From Azadirachta indica (Eukaryota > Streptophyta > Magnoliopsida > Sapindales > Meliaceae): 64,000 nucleotides of DNA. Each line of letters begins with the position of its first letter. The first letter of the stretch is position 1. Made by a program: the position numbers and the translations under genes. The DNA lies in assembly GCA_022749755.1 (NCBI GenBank), contig CM040450.1, positions 1,922,813 through 1,986,812 of the forward strand. The letters are read 5' to 3'. The notes beneath the pieces are model-generated. The model was not told the DNA's origin, ran no database searches, and was given only the letters and a program-made list of their open reading frames with translations. Of this stretch, positions 13,393 through 25,300 are shown piece by piece.

Positions 13393-16300
13393 CTGGACAT
13401 ACATAACAAAAAGACATGAACCTTGTATTAGTTTTGCAAAACAACCAGAACATTGTTAGGTATTTAAGCAATGACCGCATCCACATTGCAAGGAAATCAG
13501 TGTCATCATTGCAATTACATTTCTTTATAAGCCTGTACCCAATAATATTTTAGAGCAACTTGGTCAAGATTGAAATGTTACTAATTAAATGAAAAACAGT
13601 TTGATAAGTAGTTAGAAAGTACTCTACTTTAAAAGTTTAGGGTCTTAGCTATCTGAATCAGATTATGAATCAATTAGGTTAGAATAGTTTTTCCATGGGA
13701 TATTTTCACATACCTCCTATGAGGTCTGTGGAAATAACACAGAAGGTTTTGTGGAAACTAACAAGAACCGCCCCTCAACACTATGTTCGTTACATTTGAA
13801 TTCATTCTTTGTCGAACAAAGCTAAATTACAATAAATCGTGTTTGAAACAATATGTTCCTGCCTATGGACAACATTAGTGCATTTTGAATTTCTAAACCA
13901 GAAGGCATTAATCTCTTGGAAAAAATCGTTAGAACCAGGTTATGAACATCAATTTAAAGAGGTCTTATTGTACTAGAAAATTTTTAAAAATGGTGATTAA
14001 AAATTAACTTTCAAATTAGAAAAGTTTTACCTTCTACATAAGATTATGTTCTGATATTATTTACACTAGTTACTGAAAATTATTGGCAATACAGTTTCAT
14101 TAATCAATTTAAGGGCATTGGAAATTTTTTAAATATAGGATCCTTGTTGGATTCTGTTATAATAACAGAAAGAGGAGAAAGCGAAGGCCAAAGACAATGA
14201 GCTGAATGATTTGCTGAAGATTGAAGTCAGTCAACAGAAAGTTCCTGTTAGTAAGTATTTCATTGGTTACCTTTTTCCAATTGGGTTATCAAAATTAGAA
14301 GCTTAAGTGATAGTCATAAGTGAACAGCAGTTGACCCCAGGTCTAAAGTATGCGGGTTTTATTAAGAAGGGCACTGTACAAAAGACTTCAAATGCAAAAT
14401 CTCACACAATTCAAATGTTTCAGAAGGGGAAGAGATTGACATTTGCAGGGACAAGCATGACCAAGGTTATTACATAAATTTGGTAATTTGTTGGCTGTTT
14501 ACCATGAATTTATAGGTTTAGTTTTGATCTTTTCTACACATATGTTTTGCATCTTATCTGTGGTTCTGGTGTTTCTTTCCTTCAGAAAAAAGTGGAAGAT
14601 TGGGATGAAGAAGCTTTGGAGGTCATGGAATCAAATAATCCAGAGCAAAGATAGAGCAAACCCAAGGTTATTTTAGTCATGCTACTCAAGTTGAATGCAT
14701 AGAAAATGTTGTTGAGAGGTGGTTTCTGTTATTTTTCCCAAAAACCTTCCACTATGTGTTATTTCAGCTAGGAGTATAAGAAAATAGCCCTTTTTCCAAT
14801 TTTTTTTTCTTAATTGAGTACTGTTTACGTTTCTTATTTGTCATACATTTAGTTCCATTTGGCAATTACAGATAGGACCTAGAATACCTTTTTTGTAATA
14901 GCTATATCATTTTTTTCTAAAGAGAAACAGAAAAGTATATCATTGTGCTAAGAAGAAATTCGAACGGGGACCAGATGTCCAATGGAGAGCAAAAAACTAT
15001 ATAAAATGTTGTAGGCTCATCAAAATCAACCATAGACAAATGCCAGCCACAAACTAAGACTCCCCAAAAACTTGCACGGATTAATAAAACTGACCATGAA
15101 TCTAAAGAAACCTAACCAGACTATTTTCCAACACCTTCCCAACTGAGATGAACGGGAAAAATGGAAAGAAGGATCACGCTTGAAAGTCCTTTCACATAGA
15201 GGCTTGAAGTGAAGGGAAAAATTCAATAATGCCTATAAATGACTGCCTTCTTCTCCTGTTTTAATTTTAAAAAACAAAATGGTTTCTTCTCTTGCCATAC
15301 CGACCACAATAAGGGAAAGACAGCAAACTGCCACCCATTTTGGTTCTCTTTCCTTGAGGGAAAGCACATAAGTCTCCATAAGAAAATCTTCACAAGTTCT
15401 TGGAACAGCCCAGCAAATCTTAGCATCACTACAAATATTAGCTCACAAAGAAGATGCAACGGGGGGAAGGGAAGGGAAGGGAAGGAAAATCTGAGCTGCT
15501 CTCTAATCATTACAATTCCAAAGGGCACACCAAGATGAAAAAGGCTTTTGTGAGGGTAATACTTTTATGATATAACAGCCATATCGGATTTTCCTAAAGC
15601 TACTGCTAAAATTTTAAAAAAAAAAAAATTCTTTAAAAGATCTTTGCCCTTCCATACCATATTGAATTGGTTGAAGATCTAACTGGAATTCTCATCAAAC
15701 AAAGACAAAAAGGAATTACAACATTACTATTAGAATTAAAATTAGTTTTATTTAGTTTCACCTTATTTAGTCTTATTAAGTATATTTTTTGTTTAGGATT
15801 CCCAATTTATGTTGCTTTATTATTTTAGTCTATATAAAAACATGTCCGTGTATTCAGTTGATCATTCAAGTGAGACTTCATAAATAATAGTTTACTGGAA
15901 AATTTCCCATTTTAGCCCACATGGGAACATAACCATCAAAGACTAAAAACAAGTTTGCATTTGTGCTTGAAACAAATATTTATTTCGAGTTTGTGCCTGA
16001 AACAAACACTTGTTTCAAGTACACAAAGATTGTATTGGAAACAAACGGTTTCCCTTGTACTGGAAACAAACAGTTTCAGGTGCAATATTGCAAAATAATG
16101 TACTTGATACTTTGACTTTTTCAGCTATAGGGGCGATTTTGTCCAACTTTGTATTTCTTGGTTAATTATGAAAGAAACCTATGAAGGTGGGTACATATGA
16201 AAATTGCTACAAATATAGGCTGTAAACAAAAATTTCCCTATTTTATTTCTCTAATATGGCATTAGAGTTGTTTAAATCTTAGGCGTTGAAGAAAATAAAA

Positions 16301-19300
16301 CTATATTGAATCTCTCTAGAATAGTAAACTAAGTCTATGGACATGCCTTTGTATAGATTAAAATAATAAAGCAGCCAGTGAGAATTGGAATTATATATTG
16401 AATATTAATTTAATTAGATTAGATTCACGTACACCACCGCCTTCATTCTCACTGGCTGCTTCCCCATCTCTTTCCTTTCCTATAATACTTGAACTATATT
16501 TAACAAGACTAAACCCAGTAAAAGACTAATAATACTTAAACTAGAACTATACTTAATAAGATTAAACCTAGTAAAACTAAATAAGTCTAATTTTAATTTT
16601 AACACTCCCCCTCAAACTCAAGATGGTAGAGTAAGCTTAAGTATGGAAGCCAATGCGATTGAGAAGATAATCCCAAATACCATAGTCAAAGATGATAGTA
16701 CCTTCCATAGACAAATACTGATAATGCCTCCCATAGGCGAAGAGTGCCTTCCATAGGCAAAGAATATTAATAATGCCTTCTATAAGCAAATACTGATAGT
16801 GCCCCGCATATGGGCACTATGCCTTCCATAGGCAAAGAATATTGATGCTGCCTTTCATAGGCGAAGAATACTTGTAGTGCTTTCCATAGGCAAAGAATAC
16901 TTGTAGTGCCTTCCAGTATGCAAAAAAAACTAATAATGCCTTTCCATAGGCAAAGAGTAGTAGATGAAGGGGCAGCCATATTAAGAGCCCGTGAACAGTG
17001 CCATCCTATAATACCCGAGAACAGAATACCCAAACAGTACTGTGAACAATACTGTACCTTGAATTAAGGTTCCCAGATTTTCTCCTTTTTTTTTTTTTTT
17101 TTTTGCGCGAGTAAAAAACTAAATCATGCTTAGTAACCACCTTATGGTAGCACATCATTGCTAACAAAATTTTTCTAAGTCGACTCTCAAACCTAAGATC
17201 AAACTCGCTCTAATACCATGTTAAAGAAAATAAAAATATATTGAATCTCTCTTGAATAATAAACTAAGTACATAAACATAAACATTCCTTTATATCTACT
17301 AAAATAATAAGGCAACATAAATTAGGAATCCTCATAAACTTAGGAGAAAAAGACTAATAATACTTAAACTATAACTATAACAAGACTAAACCTAGTAAAA
17401 CTACATAAAAATCTAATTTTAATTCTAATATTAGGTTTAAGAGTCCTATTAGAATAGTTTTAATAGCAATGATGTGCTGATCTAAAGGGTGGTTATTGAG
17501 TATAATTTAGTCTTTTGAAAACCTTAATCCGAGCTATGAATGCTGTTCATGGTCACTGTGGTAAGGGTCCTGTTCACAGGTTCATGATATAGCTACTCTT
17601 TCATCTTTTATTTCTCTATAATTGGCATATTACTCATGGATTCTATCTATCGAACCCCTTTGGCCCTACTGCTAGCCTCTAGCACTACTAGGTTTTCTCC
17701 TCACAACTTTGAGATTATCTTATCTTCTTCTAAATCATTGATTGTTGTACTCAAGTTTGCCATACTATCTTAAGTTTGAGAGGGAACGCTAAGATTAAAA
17801 CTAATTTTATCTAATTCCACTATATTTAGTCTTATCAGGTATATATTTTTTAGACTGTTACTAATATTTTACTAGTTTGTTTAGGATTCTGATTTGTGTC
17901 AATTATTTTAGCCCACATACAAGTATGTCCATGTATTAAATTGATAATTAAGAAAGACGATAAAATATTTTAATTTTTCTAACTGTTACAAATCATCTCC
18001 ATAAGATCTGAAATGTCTTGAATTTTGTTTCTCTTTCGGTTCCTTTTGAAGTTGAAATTCCAACTCTAATTCATGGATGGGAAGGAGACCAAAAAAGAAT
18101 GAATTGAGGCATTTCTTGTTGAGCATAATCTATAGAGAATAGGAAACAAATAACACAGTAAAGCCACTCCAGCCCACTTACCTACCCAGAAGCAAATCCC
18201 TTGCCATTACCCTTATCTAAGTGAACCAAAGTTTATGATTGAAAAATGAAATCTTAGTTCATTATTTCTCTCATCTCTTTCATGTTTGCTTTCCTCTTTT
18301 TTTTTTTTTTTCCTATTATCTTTCAATTTCTTAATCTCCCTCTGATCTCTATTCTTATATCATATTTTTGTCCCTTTCTGTTTCTATATCTAATTTCTCT
18401 CTGTTTTCTCTATCTTCTAATTCCATATTTTTTTTCTTTTTTGGTATCAGTCTATATACGATACATGTGTCAATCATCCAATATAAAACTAATTTGCAAA
18501 GTTTAAGCCCTTAGGAAGCCTCCGTATATTAGTCCAAGTGTGCTCAAATTTCCATTTCTTTCAGTTATACTCAAGCACTCAACACCACCAACCAACCCCT
18601 AGAGAGAAAAAATCCAAAAAAAAAAAAAAAGGCGGTGGGGGTGGGGGGGGCGCGAGGGGGAAAGAGAAACAGAGAGGGGGAGAGAGAGAGACCCAAGATA
18701 CAAAGAAAATATTGAATCAGATGCACAATAACATTCAACTTGTGTCACCTTATTACCTCTTTTGGTCTCTTTATAGAGATGCAGCCAGCTACATCTCCAA
18801 TAAGATTAATCCACTTCTCTTTATCATTTTGCTCTCCATCCTTTGCCAAAATCTGCAGATAACAGTTTAGTAATATCTCAAACTTCATATCTTTAAAATA
18901 CTTTTTAAGTCTTTGTCATTGAACTGGAAAGTGGTACTGATATTTCTAGATTATGTACCTTTCCCATTTCAAGGTCTCCAACACATTCACAAAAAGCCTG
19001 AAATGCAACTAAAATAGCTCTGTGGAAATAAGGCAAAAGTATTCTGTAACCTTCTTCTGAGGATAAGATTCAGAACATTTAATGAAGATGTAATTTTAAA
19101 CATCATAAAGAATTTATAGCCCTCACCGCAGTGGTTCATGCCGACCAGAACTAGCCAGACCATGACAACTTCCCAATTGGAGTGTAAGTGCAGCAAGAAC
19201 AGGAGCATAACTTTGTTCAACAGCTTTCTTTCCAACTTTACCACCACCTCTGTAATTAAAAATTTACATCAGACATGCTGAAAAAGTAAGATCATTAAAA

Positions 19301-22300
19301 AGGGTAAACATTTTTGCGAATACAAAATGAAACCTGAAGAAGGCAGTAAGCGCCAAAATAGCAGCTTGCAAAATTTCATCATCTATCTGAGTATCAGCAA
19401 AATGACTTGAATTCTCCCCTTTCTCTATATCAACCTTAAGGACGGGAGTCTGGTTAAGAGCAGATATGAGATGCTCCAGGAACAAATAAGACAGAACAGC
19501 ATGTTGGGAGAAGACCTATATAAAATAAGACGAAAATATTGATACAATAAATTGGTATAATACATATAGTCAATAACAGAAAATCTAAAATTCTTCAGAA
19601 AAAGAAAAAAGAATAGGAAAGGAGGATAAGAAAGGGAAACAAAAAATTAAAGGAAAAAAAAAAAACTTCTTCAAGTATATTATAAACCGGCAACTTACAT
19701 ATGTTTCATCACACAATCAACACATGCATAGAACATGGGTTTTTGCATCTGAAGCTTGAAATTTCAGAAATTTAAAGAGATGGCTTATGAGTTTCACAGT
19801 GTAATAAATATCAAACAAATCCCCAAAAGAATGTTTTACTAAGGTTCATGTTTTTACACCTCAACCAAAAGTTTTATAGATGGTAACTTTTATTGTCATT
19901 TAAACCTTGCAAAGGAAATCATACTTCTATTCTAACTTTCCTTATCTTTCTAATCAATGTTAAGTTTCTGCAGACTGAAAACAAACCAAAAAGAAAATAG
20001 GAAAAAGAAGTGCAAAATGCTGATTGCATGGGCCAACAAAAACATCCCTTCAACTTCTCTAACTTCTTCACTCATCCACAAAGAAAAAGATCTTCAAATA
20101 ATAAGCACTCAAAACAATTTACCAAGCAATCTTTCAGAGTTGAAGTGTAACAAAACTGAATAAGTATTATTGAAAATATAATCACATTGGACTCACATAG
20201 AAAGCGTCCTGCATTGGCCAGCCACCACGTAGTCTAGATATGTCCTTGGTGACTATATCCCTTCCAGCAGTAGCTAATACTTCATTAAAAACAATTTTTG
20301 AAGCGGTGTTCTCCGCTAGAGAAGAAATCTTTTTACAGTGAAGGATATGCATGTCAAAGATTCAACAATAGACAAAAGGAAAGCCACGGTTGAATCAACA
20401 AGCTACAAAAACAAGCGACAATAATAAAACTTGCAACATTTTATGTATTTACACAAAAGATTCAAATTTCTGAAGAAATAAGAATAAAAGAAAAAGAATA
20501 CAGCCCCTAGAGTTTCCAACCGCAAATGTTTCTCAGTTACATGCACTGCAGCAGAAAGCAGAGACTGGGTTGTCCTGGAGACAGAGAATAATAACCCTTA
20601 CTACTTATTAAATATGTCTTTATCAGAAAAACATAAGAGTTCACAATTTAAAATCTGAGTGCAGAACTAGGTCAGTGAAATTTATATGCTAAGAAAACCT
20701 TGAGATATCAGTGCTGCTCAGCTCATTTCCCCTCTCTGTAACAAACTCAATGACAGCTTGAATAGCCCCTTCAGCTGACTGTTTGATCCTATCACATATA
20801 GCTGCTGTACAGCTATGCAGGGTGGCTACAAGCTTCAACAAATAATCAAAAAACACATGAAGCTGCCACATTCACATGCCAAATTTTAAACCATATTTGG
20901 AAAAATAAATAGTACCTCATCCTTCGTCAAAAGAATACAGACAGAGGAAACAATTCTGTTAAAAACCTCAGATGGATCTATAGAAGCATCCTGAATTTAA
21001 AAAAAAAAAAAAAAAAAAAAGAACCCCAAAATGTCACATTCTCCCACTCTATTGTTTCAAAACTGCAGATAGAAGAGAAGACCATGTAACAAAGAAAATC
21101 ATCACAAGCTTACACTTCTCAAAATAGCTATAACATCCTCAAGGGAAGACAAAGCACCATAGGACAATTCCAAATCCGCACCAGAATTGGAACCAACGGG
21201 CCTTGGAAGTGAAAGAGAGATGCTGAACAGTTGATCAAGAATCTATCCAAAGAAAAATTTTGAGAGAACTTATGTTTTGAATAAAATATTTAGAACTCAT
21301 AAGCTTCACATTGAAATTATTGCAGTATTTATTAACTACAAAGAGACCAAAAACAACTGCCTTCCAATTTCCATACCTGCGCAGAAATTTTTCTAACTTC
21401 AGAATCAGTGTCTGCACAACGTGGAAGATACATTATGACCCTATCTCCCAAACACAGGGCTTCACGATTTGGCAATACATATGCCGCTGAAAGACAAAAA
21501 GAAAGGTTGAATGCTGTTAGTAAAAGAACAACAAAATGGTTAACTTTTAGAAAGCATAGAAGAGATAAGTTGTTTTAGAAAACAAACTTACATGGTAAGT
21601 TTGAAAAATTCCCATGTGTACTACGGTCATTTAGCTTGCTGTGTGTGCAACTTCCATGGCAGCCTAATGCACAATAGCCAACAACACAAAGTGTCCGAAA
21701 CTTAAGAAGCATCTCATAAACTGCAAGACAGCTCCTCCTTCTTTGATACTCCACAGATGAAGAAACATATTGATCAATTTGTCTCAAAATATGTAATAGC
21801 TGGTCAGCTCTACTTCTTCCATCCTCTCCACTGAATGATGCATGTTTTTCCAGTTAGAAGAGGGATCACAAAGTCCTATAGAGTAAATGAATATACACAT
21901 GCAAGGAATAGTGTACACAAAACACATGCACCTATAGAAACAAGTAAACGTGCACATATTAGTTCTATGCAGGTGAAAAGTAGGAATAATGAGTTGAGAA
22001 AAGATAAAGATAAAACAAACTACCATTGCAAAAAGAAACAGACGACTTTTTTTTTTTTTTTTAACTCTGTTGAGAAACAGTAAAAATATACTAGTATAGG
22101 AAAAAGGGAGAGAAGATACATCTGTGGACCGCATCCACAGAATACAGGAGAGGGGAACCTATTTGTGGAAAACAAGAGACTTTGCTGCGCATGAAATAAA
22201 GAGAGATTATACAGCCACATGAAATACACAAAATGGAACTAAAGATCAAGAAAAGAAAAGAGATAATGCTGCAAATGATATATAGACATCCAGTCAACAC

Positions 22301-25300
22301 TCATAATGCATTCTCACTTAAAACAAAACAATATATATAAACTGTCTGTTATACTTCTTTGTGTGTGTGGATGTGCGTAAGAAACAGAAACAGAAAGTGA
22401 TTAATGGTGTTGAGTACAAAATGGAACACAAGTCCTCCAAACCAATTTACTTAAAATGGTAAGAAAACCAACTTTTAACTGAAACATCTCAGGTTCCAAT
22501 CCCCCCATTATGATAATTACACAATGAATATGTTGTCTTTCCTGGTCATGTTTGTGTTTTATCCTTGCGCCATTGCTTGATGGTGTGCTCTACCAACTTT
22601 TCCTATTCTTTTTTTTAATCAACATCGGAAATTACAGCTGCAGACCACATTGGACAGTGGGAAAGAAAAACAAAAATAAAAATAAAAAGGTAAATATAGC
22701 CATACAAAACTACAGAAAAGAACTTTTCACAGTATTCTTATACACTAAAGATGAAACATTGCCCAAAACAGCTCATAATCCTGGTATCTCAGACAAGCTG
22801 TAAACTTAAATACTATATTGTTAGGCCTTTAAATGAACGTATAGTGAGACGAGATATAAATTACCGATTTAACTTGCACTTTAATTGCATGAACCATATA
22901 CTACAATTTTTTCCTTCACCATTTATTTTATCTTTTACATAATAGTCTTGAACCTTACGGATGAGCAAAGAGGGTCAAGAAAGATAGATGGAAAGATATT
23001 CCTAGCATACTTCAGCTATCCCCCATTTAAATATACTTCTCCATCCATTAAGTATGGAGCTGTTTTATTCTTCTGCAAGCTTACAAAGGCCCTTTTTGCA
23101 AACCAAGTATAGAAGATTTCAAAGCAGATGTAGCATTCATACAAATAAATCAAAGAATCATGTGGTGTTTTCACAAAAAGTAAGTAATTCAAAAGGCATA
23201 GATCTTCAAATTCAAGAATACCTTGTTAAAAGAATTGCACATAAGAGAGTGATAAGGTTGTCTATGAGGGGATTTACGACATCAATTGGGTCATTTGGTA
23301 ATGCAAAGAACCCTAAGGTGGCCTGTCAAAATTTTCAGAGCACATTCATAAGACAAGAGAACAAGGTGAATACACACACAGACACACACATAATCACAAC
23401 ATATACCAGAAGAATACCTTCAAAACATGATTTCTGGTTTCAATTGTCAACTTTGGCTCCACTGAAACCAAGGTAGTACAGGCACTTATAGCAAGGGCCT
23501 TAATGAGTAAAACCATGACAGATATAAACCAGAAAAATTCAGAATAAACTTAATTTGAGGACAGCTTCAATAAAAAATAAATTTCAGAACAATTAAACAC
23601 CTGAGTATGTAGAAGTTCAACAGTTGAATCAGCAAAACCATCATTTTCATCCCGGCCCATCAAAGTTAATATGTAGTCAAGTAATTGGTCTCTCCTTTTT
23701 AGGGGAAATGATGCTCCATTTTCAGCAGCATTAATGACAGCACGACCTGCACAAGCACCATTCCAGAATGTATGATATCTTTTGCATCATCTTCACAACA
23801 TTGACTATTGAAAGAAATTATAAACAAGATTTACTAGGCCAACTACGATATTTGGTACCATGCATGTGAAAGGATAATAACAAAGTCAACCGAAAAAGAG
23901 AAAGATAAAAGATAAAACAAGAGCAGCTGTAAATGCAATTCTCTTGCTTTTCATTTTAAGCTTTTTTAGGGCATTATCCTTCACTTCAACCAAGACAACT
24001 TCTATTTTCAGCATTCCACGTGCAATTCTAAGCAAGTCTACTAAAACCTACTACAATAAATAGGACGGAAGTTCCCTCTTTTCTCATGGTCAATCATTCA
24101 ATCATAAAATTAGGTATGTCTCAAACAAATCTTTGATTCTAAATTTGATGCTCACCTTGATCTTCCTGTAGCAATTAAAAAGATATTAGAACCTGTACTA
24201 AACATCCCACATAAAATTTTTTAGTTTATCTCATCTTACCCCAGATTGCAAAGTTTTTAAAGTTTTTACAGCCAACTCGTCCTTGGAAAACGTCCAACAA
24301 AATGTACAAGAAACTCTTAAAGATTGTAAGGGGAAAGAGTCCATTCTTGATGAAATGTGGGATCAATATTTTAACATCTAGCTGCTGTAGTGGCTGATTA
24401 AAATTTACCAACCAAGGTTAAGAAAACCCTTATGGCATTCATCTTCACAACTGGTGCTAACATTTTCCTTATTGTAAATTCCATAGCTCTGCATAATGGC
24501 CCTTAACCTCTGTTCTGGTATTATTTCTCTCAATAGAACCATGACTTTATAGTTGATGGTACACACCCATTGATCTCACTCTTCACTTTGAGAATATTTA
24601 TTGCGGCAACAGAGTGTGTTAAGCTAAAGAAATCCCTTTATAGACTAAAGCAGTCTCCTCAGGCGTGGTTCGAGAGGTCAACTAAGTTCTTGCTTAAGTT
24701 TGGACTCATCAAAGCCAGTGTCACTACACTCTTTTCATGAAAACTTGTCTCTTAAAAAAATTACAGTTCTTTGTTTATGTTGACAAAATAGTCAGTCCAT
24801 AGAGATGTTGTTGAATAAAGAAACATTCGAAAGCCTTTTCCTTAGAGAAATTTGAAATCAAGGATATGGGGTACTTGAGGGACATCATCGGAATTGGGGC
24901 CACTAAATCAAACCGGGGATTTTAGTTTCACAAAGAAAGCATGTTATTGATCTGTTAAGTGAAGCAGGGATTTTAGGATGCAAACCTAGTCATTCTGCTA
25001 TTGATCAAAACCATAGACTTGATGTTGTTACCGTATGTTAGTTGGAATTTGATCAGTCAATTTATGCACTCACCAACTACAATGTCACATCGATGGAGTT
25101 CAAAGAATGTTAATTGAAGACAATTCTTGGGCATGGTCTAATGTTTCTCTAGGAATTACTGTTTACGAGTTGGAGCCTTCACAGATGCAGATTGGGTGGA
25201 TCAGGTATAAATAGAAGACCTACATCTAGGTATTGAATTTTCATATGAGGTGAATTTGGTGTCTTGACAAAGCAAAACACAGTTACGCATGGCAAAGTTA

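Larger units (their letters stand above)
16284..17430 (-). mobile_element. TRIM-like element 'B', inserted into element A in opposite orientation
   Basis: LTRs at 16284-16604 and 17219-17430 flank 614 bp. On the minus strand the PBS (TGGTATTAGAGCG) follows the LTR ending at 17219, and the purine tract TTTGAGGGGGAGTG precedes the LTR at 16604. An exact 5-bp target duplication TTAGG lies at 16279-16283 and 17431-17435. Internal sequence shared with element A in inverse orientation (for example AGCAATGATGTGCT near 17466) shows that A and B are the same family. The interior is non-coding. Confidence 0.82.
15728..17984 (+). mobile_element. TRIM-like non-autonomous LTR element 'A' hosting two later insertions
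   Basis: The left LTR starts at 15728 and ends at about 16256 but is split by a MITE (15897-16238). The right LTR is 17787-17984. A PBS-like TGGCATTAGAG starts at 16257, and a purine-rich tract (AAGTTTGAGAGGGAACG) precedes the right LTR. Flanks ATTAC (15723-15727) and GTTAC (17985-17989) look like a 5-bp target duplication with one change. Element B (16284-17430) sits just after the PBS. Without the inserts it would be about 0.75 kb with LTRs of about 0.18-0.2 kb and no coding capacity. It is antisense to SGR6. Confidence 0.75.

Noticed and set aside
15420..15490. GGGAAGGGAAGG repeat as a possible regulatory element
   Set aside because: A short simple repeat inside a decayed LINE-like stretch, with no positional support for a regulatory role.
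15239..15538. Overlapping 99- and 101-codon frames on opposite strands
   Set aside because: The plus-strand frame has no family pattern; the minus strand shows only weak LINE-like similarity.
18282..18506. 74-codon hydrophobic plus-strand frame
   Set aside because: Composed of T/C-rich intron sequence giving Phe/Leu/Ile runs; not a real membrane protein.
21784..22134. 116-codon minus-strand frame and overlapping frames at 22020-22300
   Set aside because: They are intron 30 of SGR6 with T-rich sequence; only 21592-21830 fits the exon phases.
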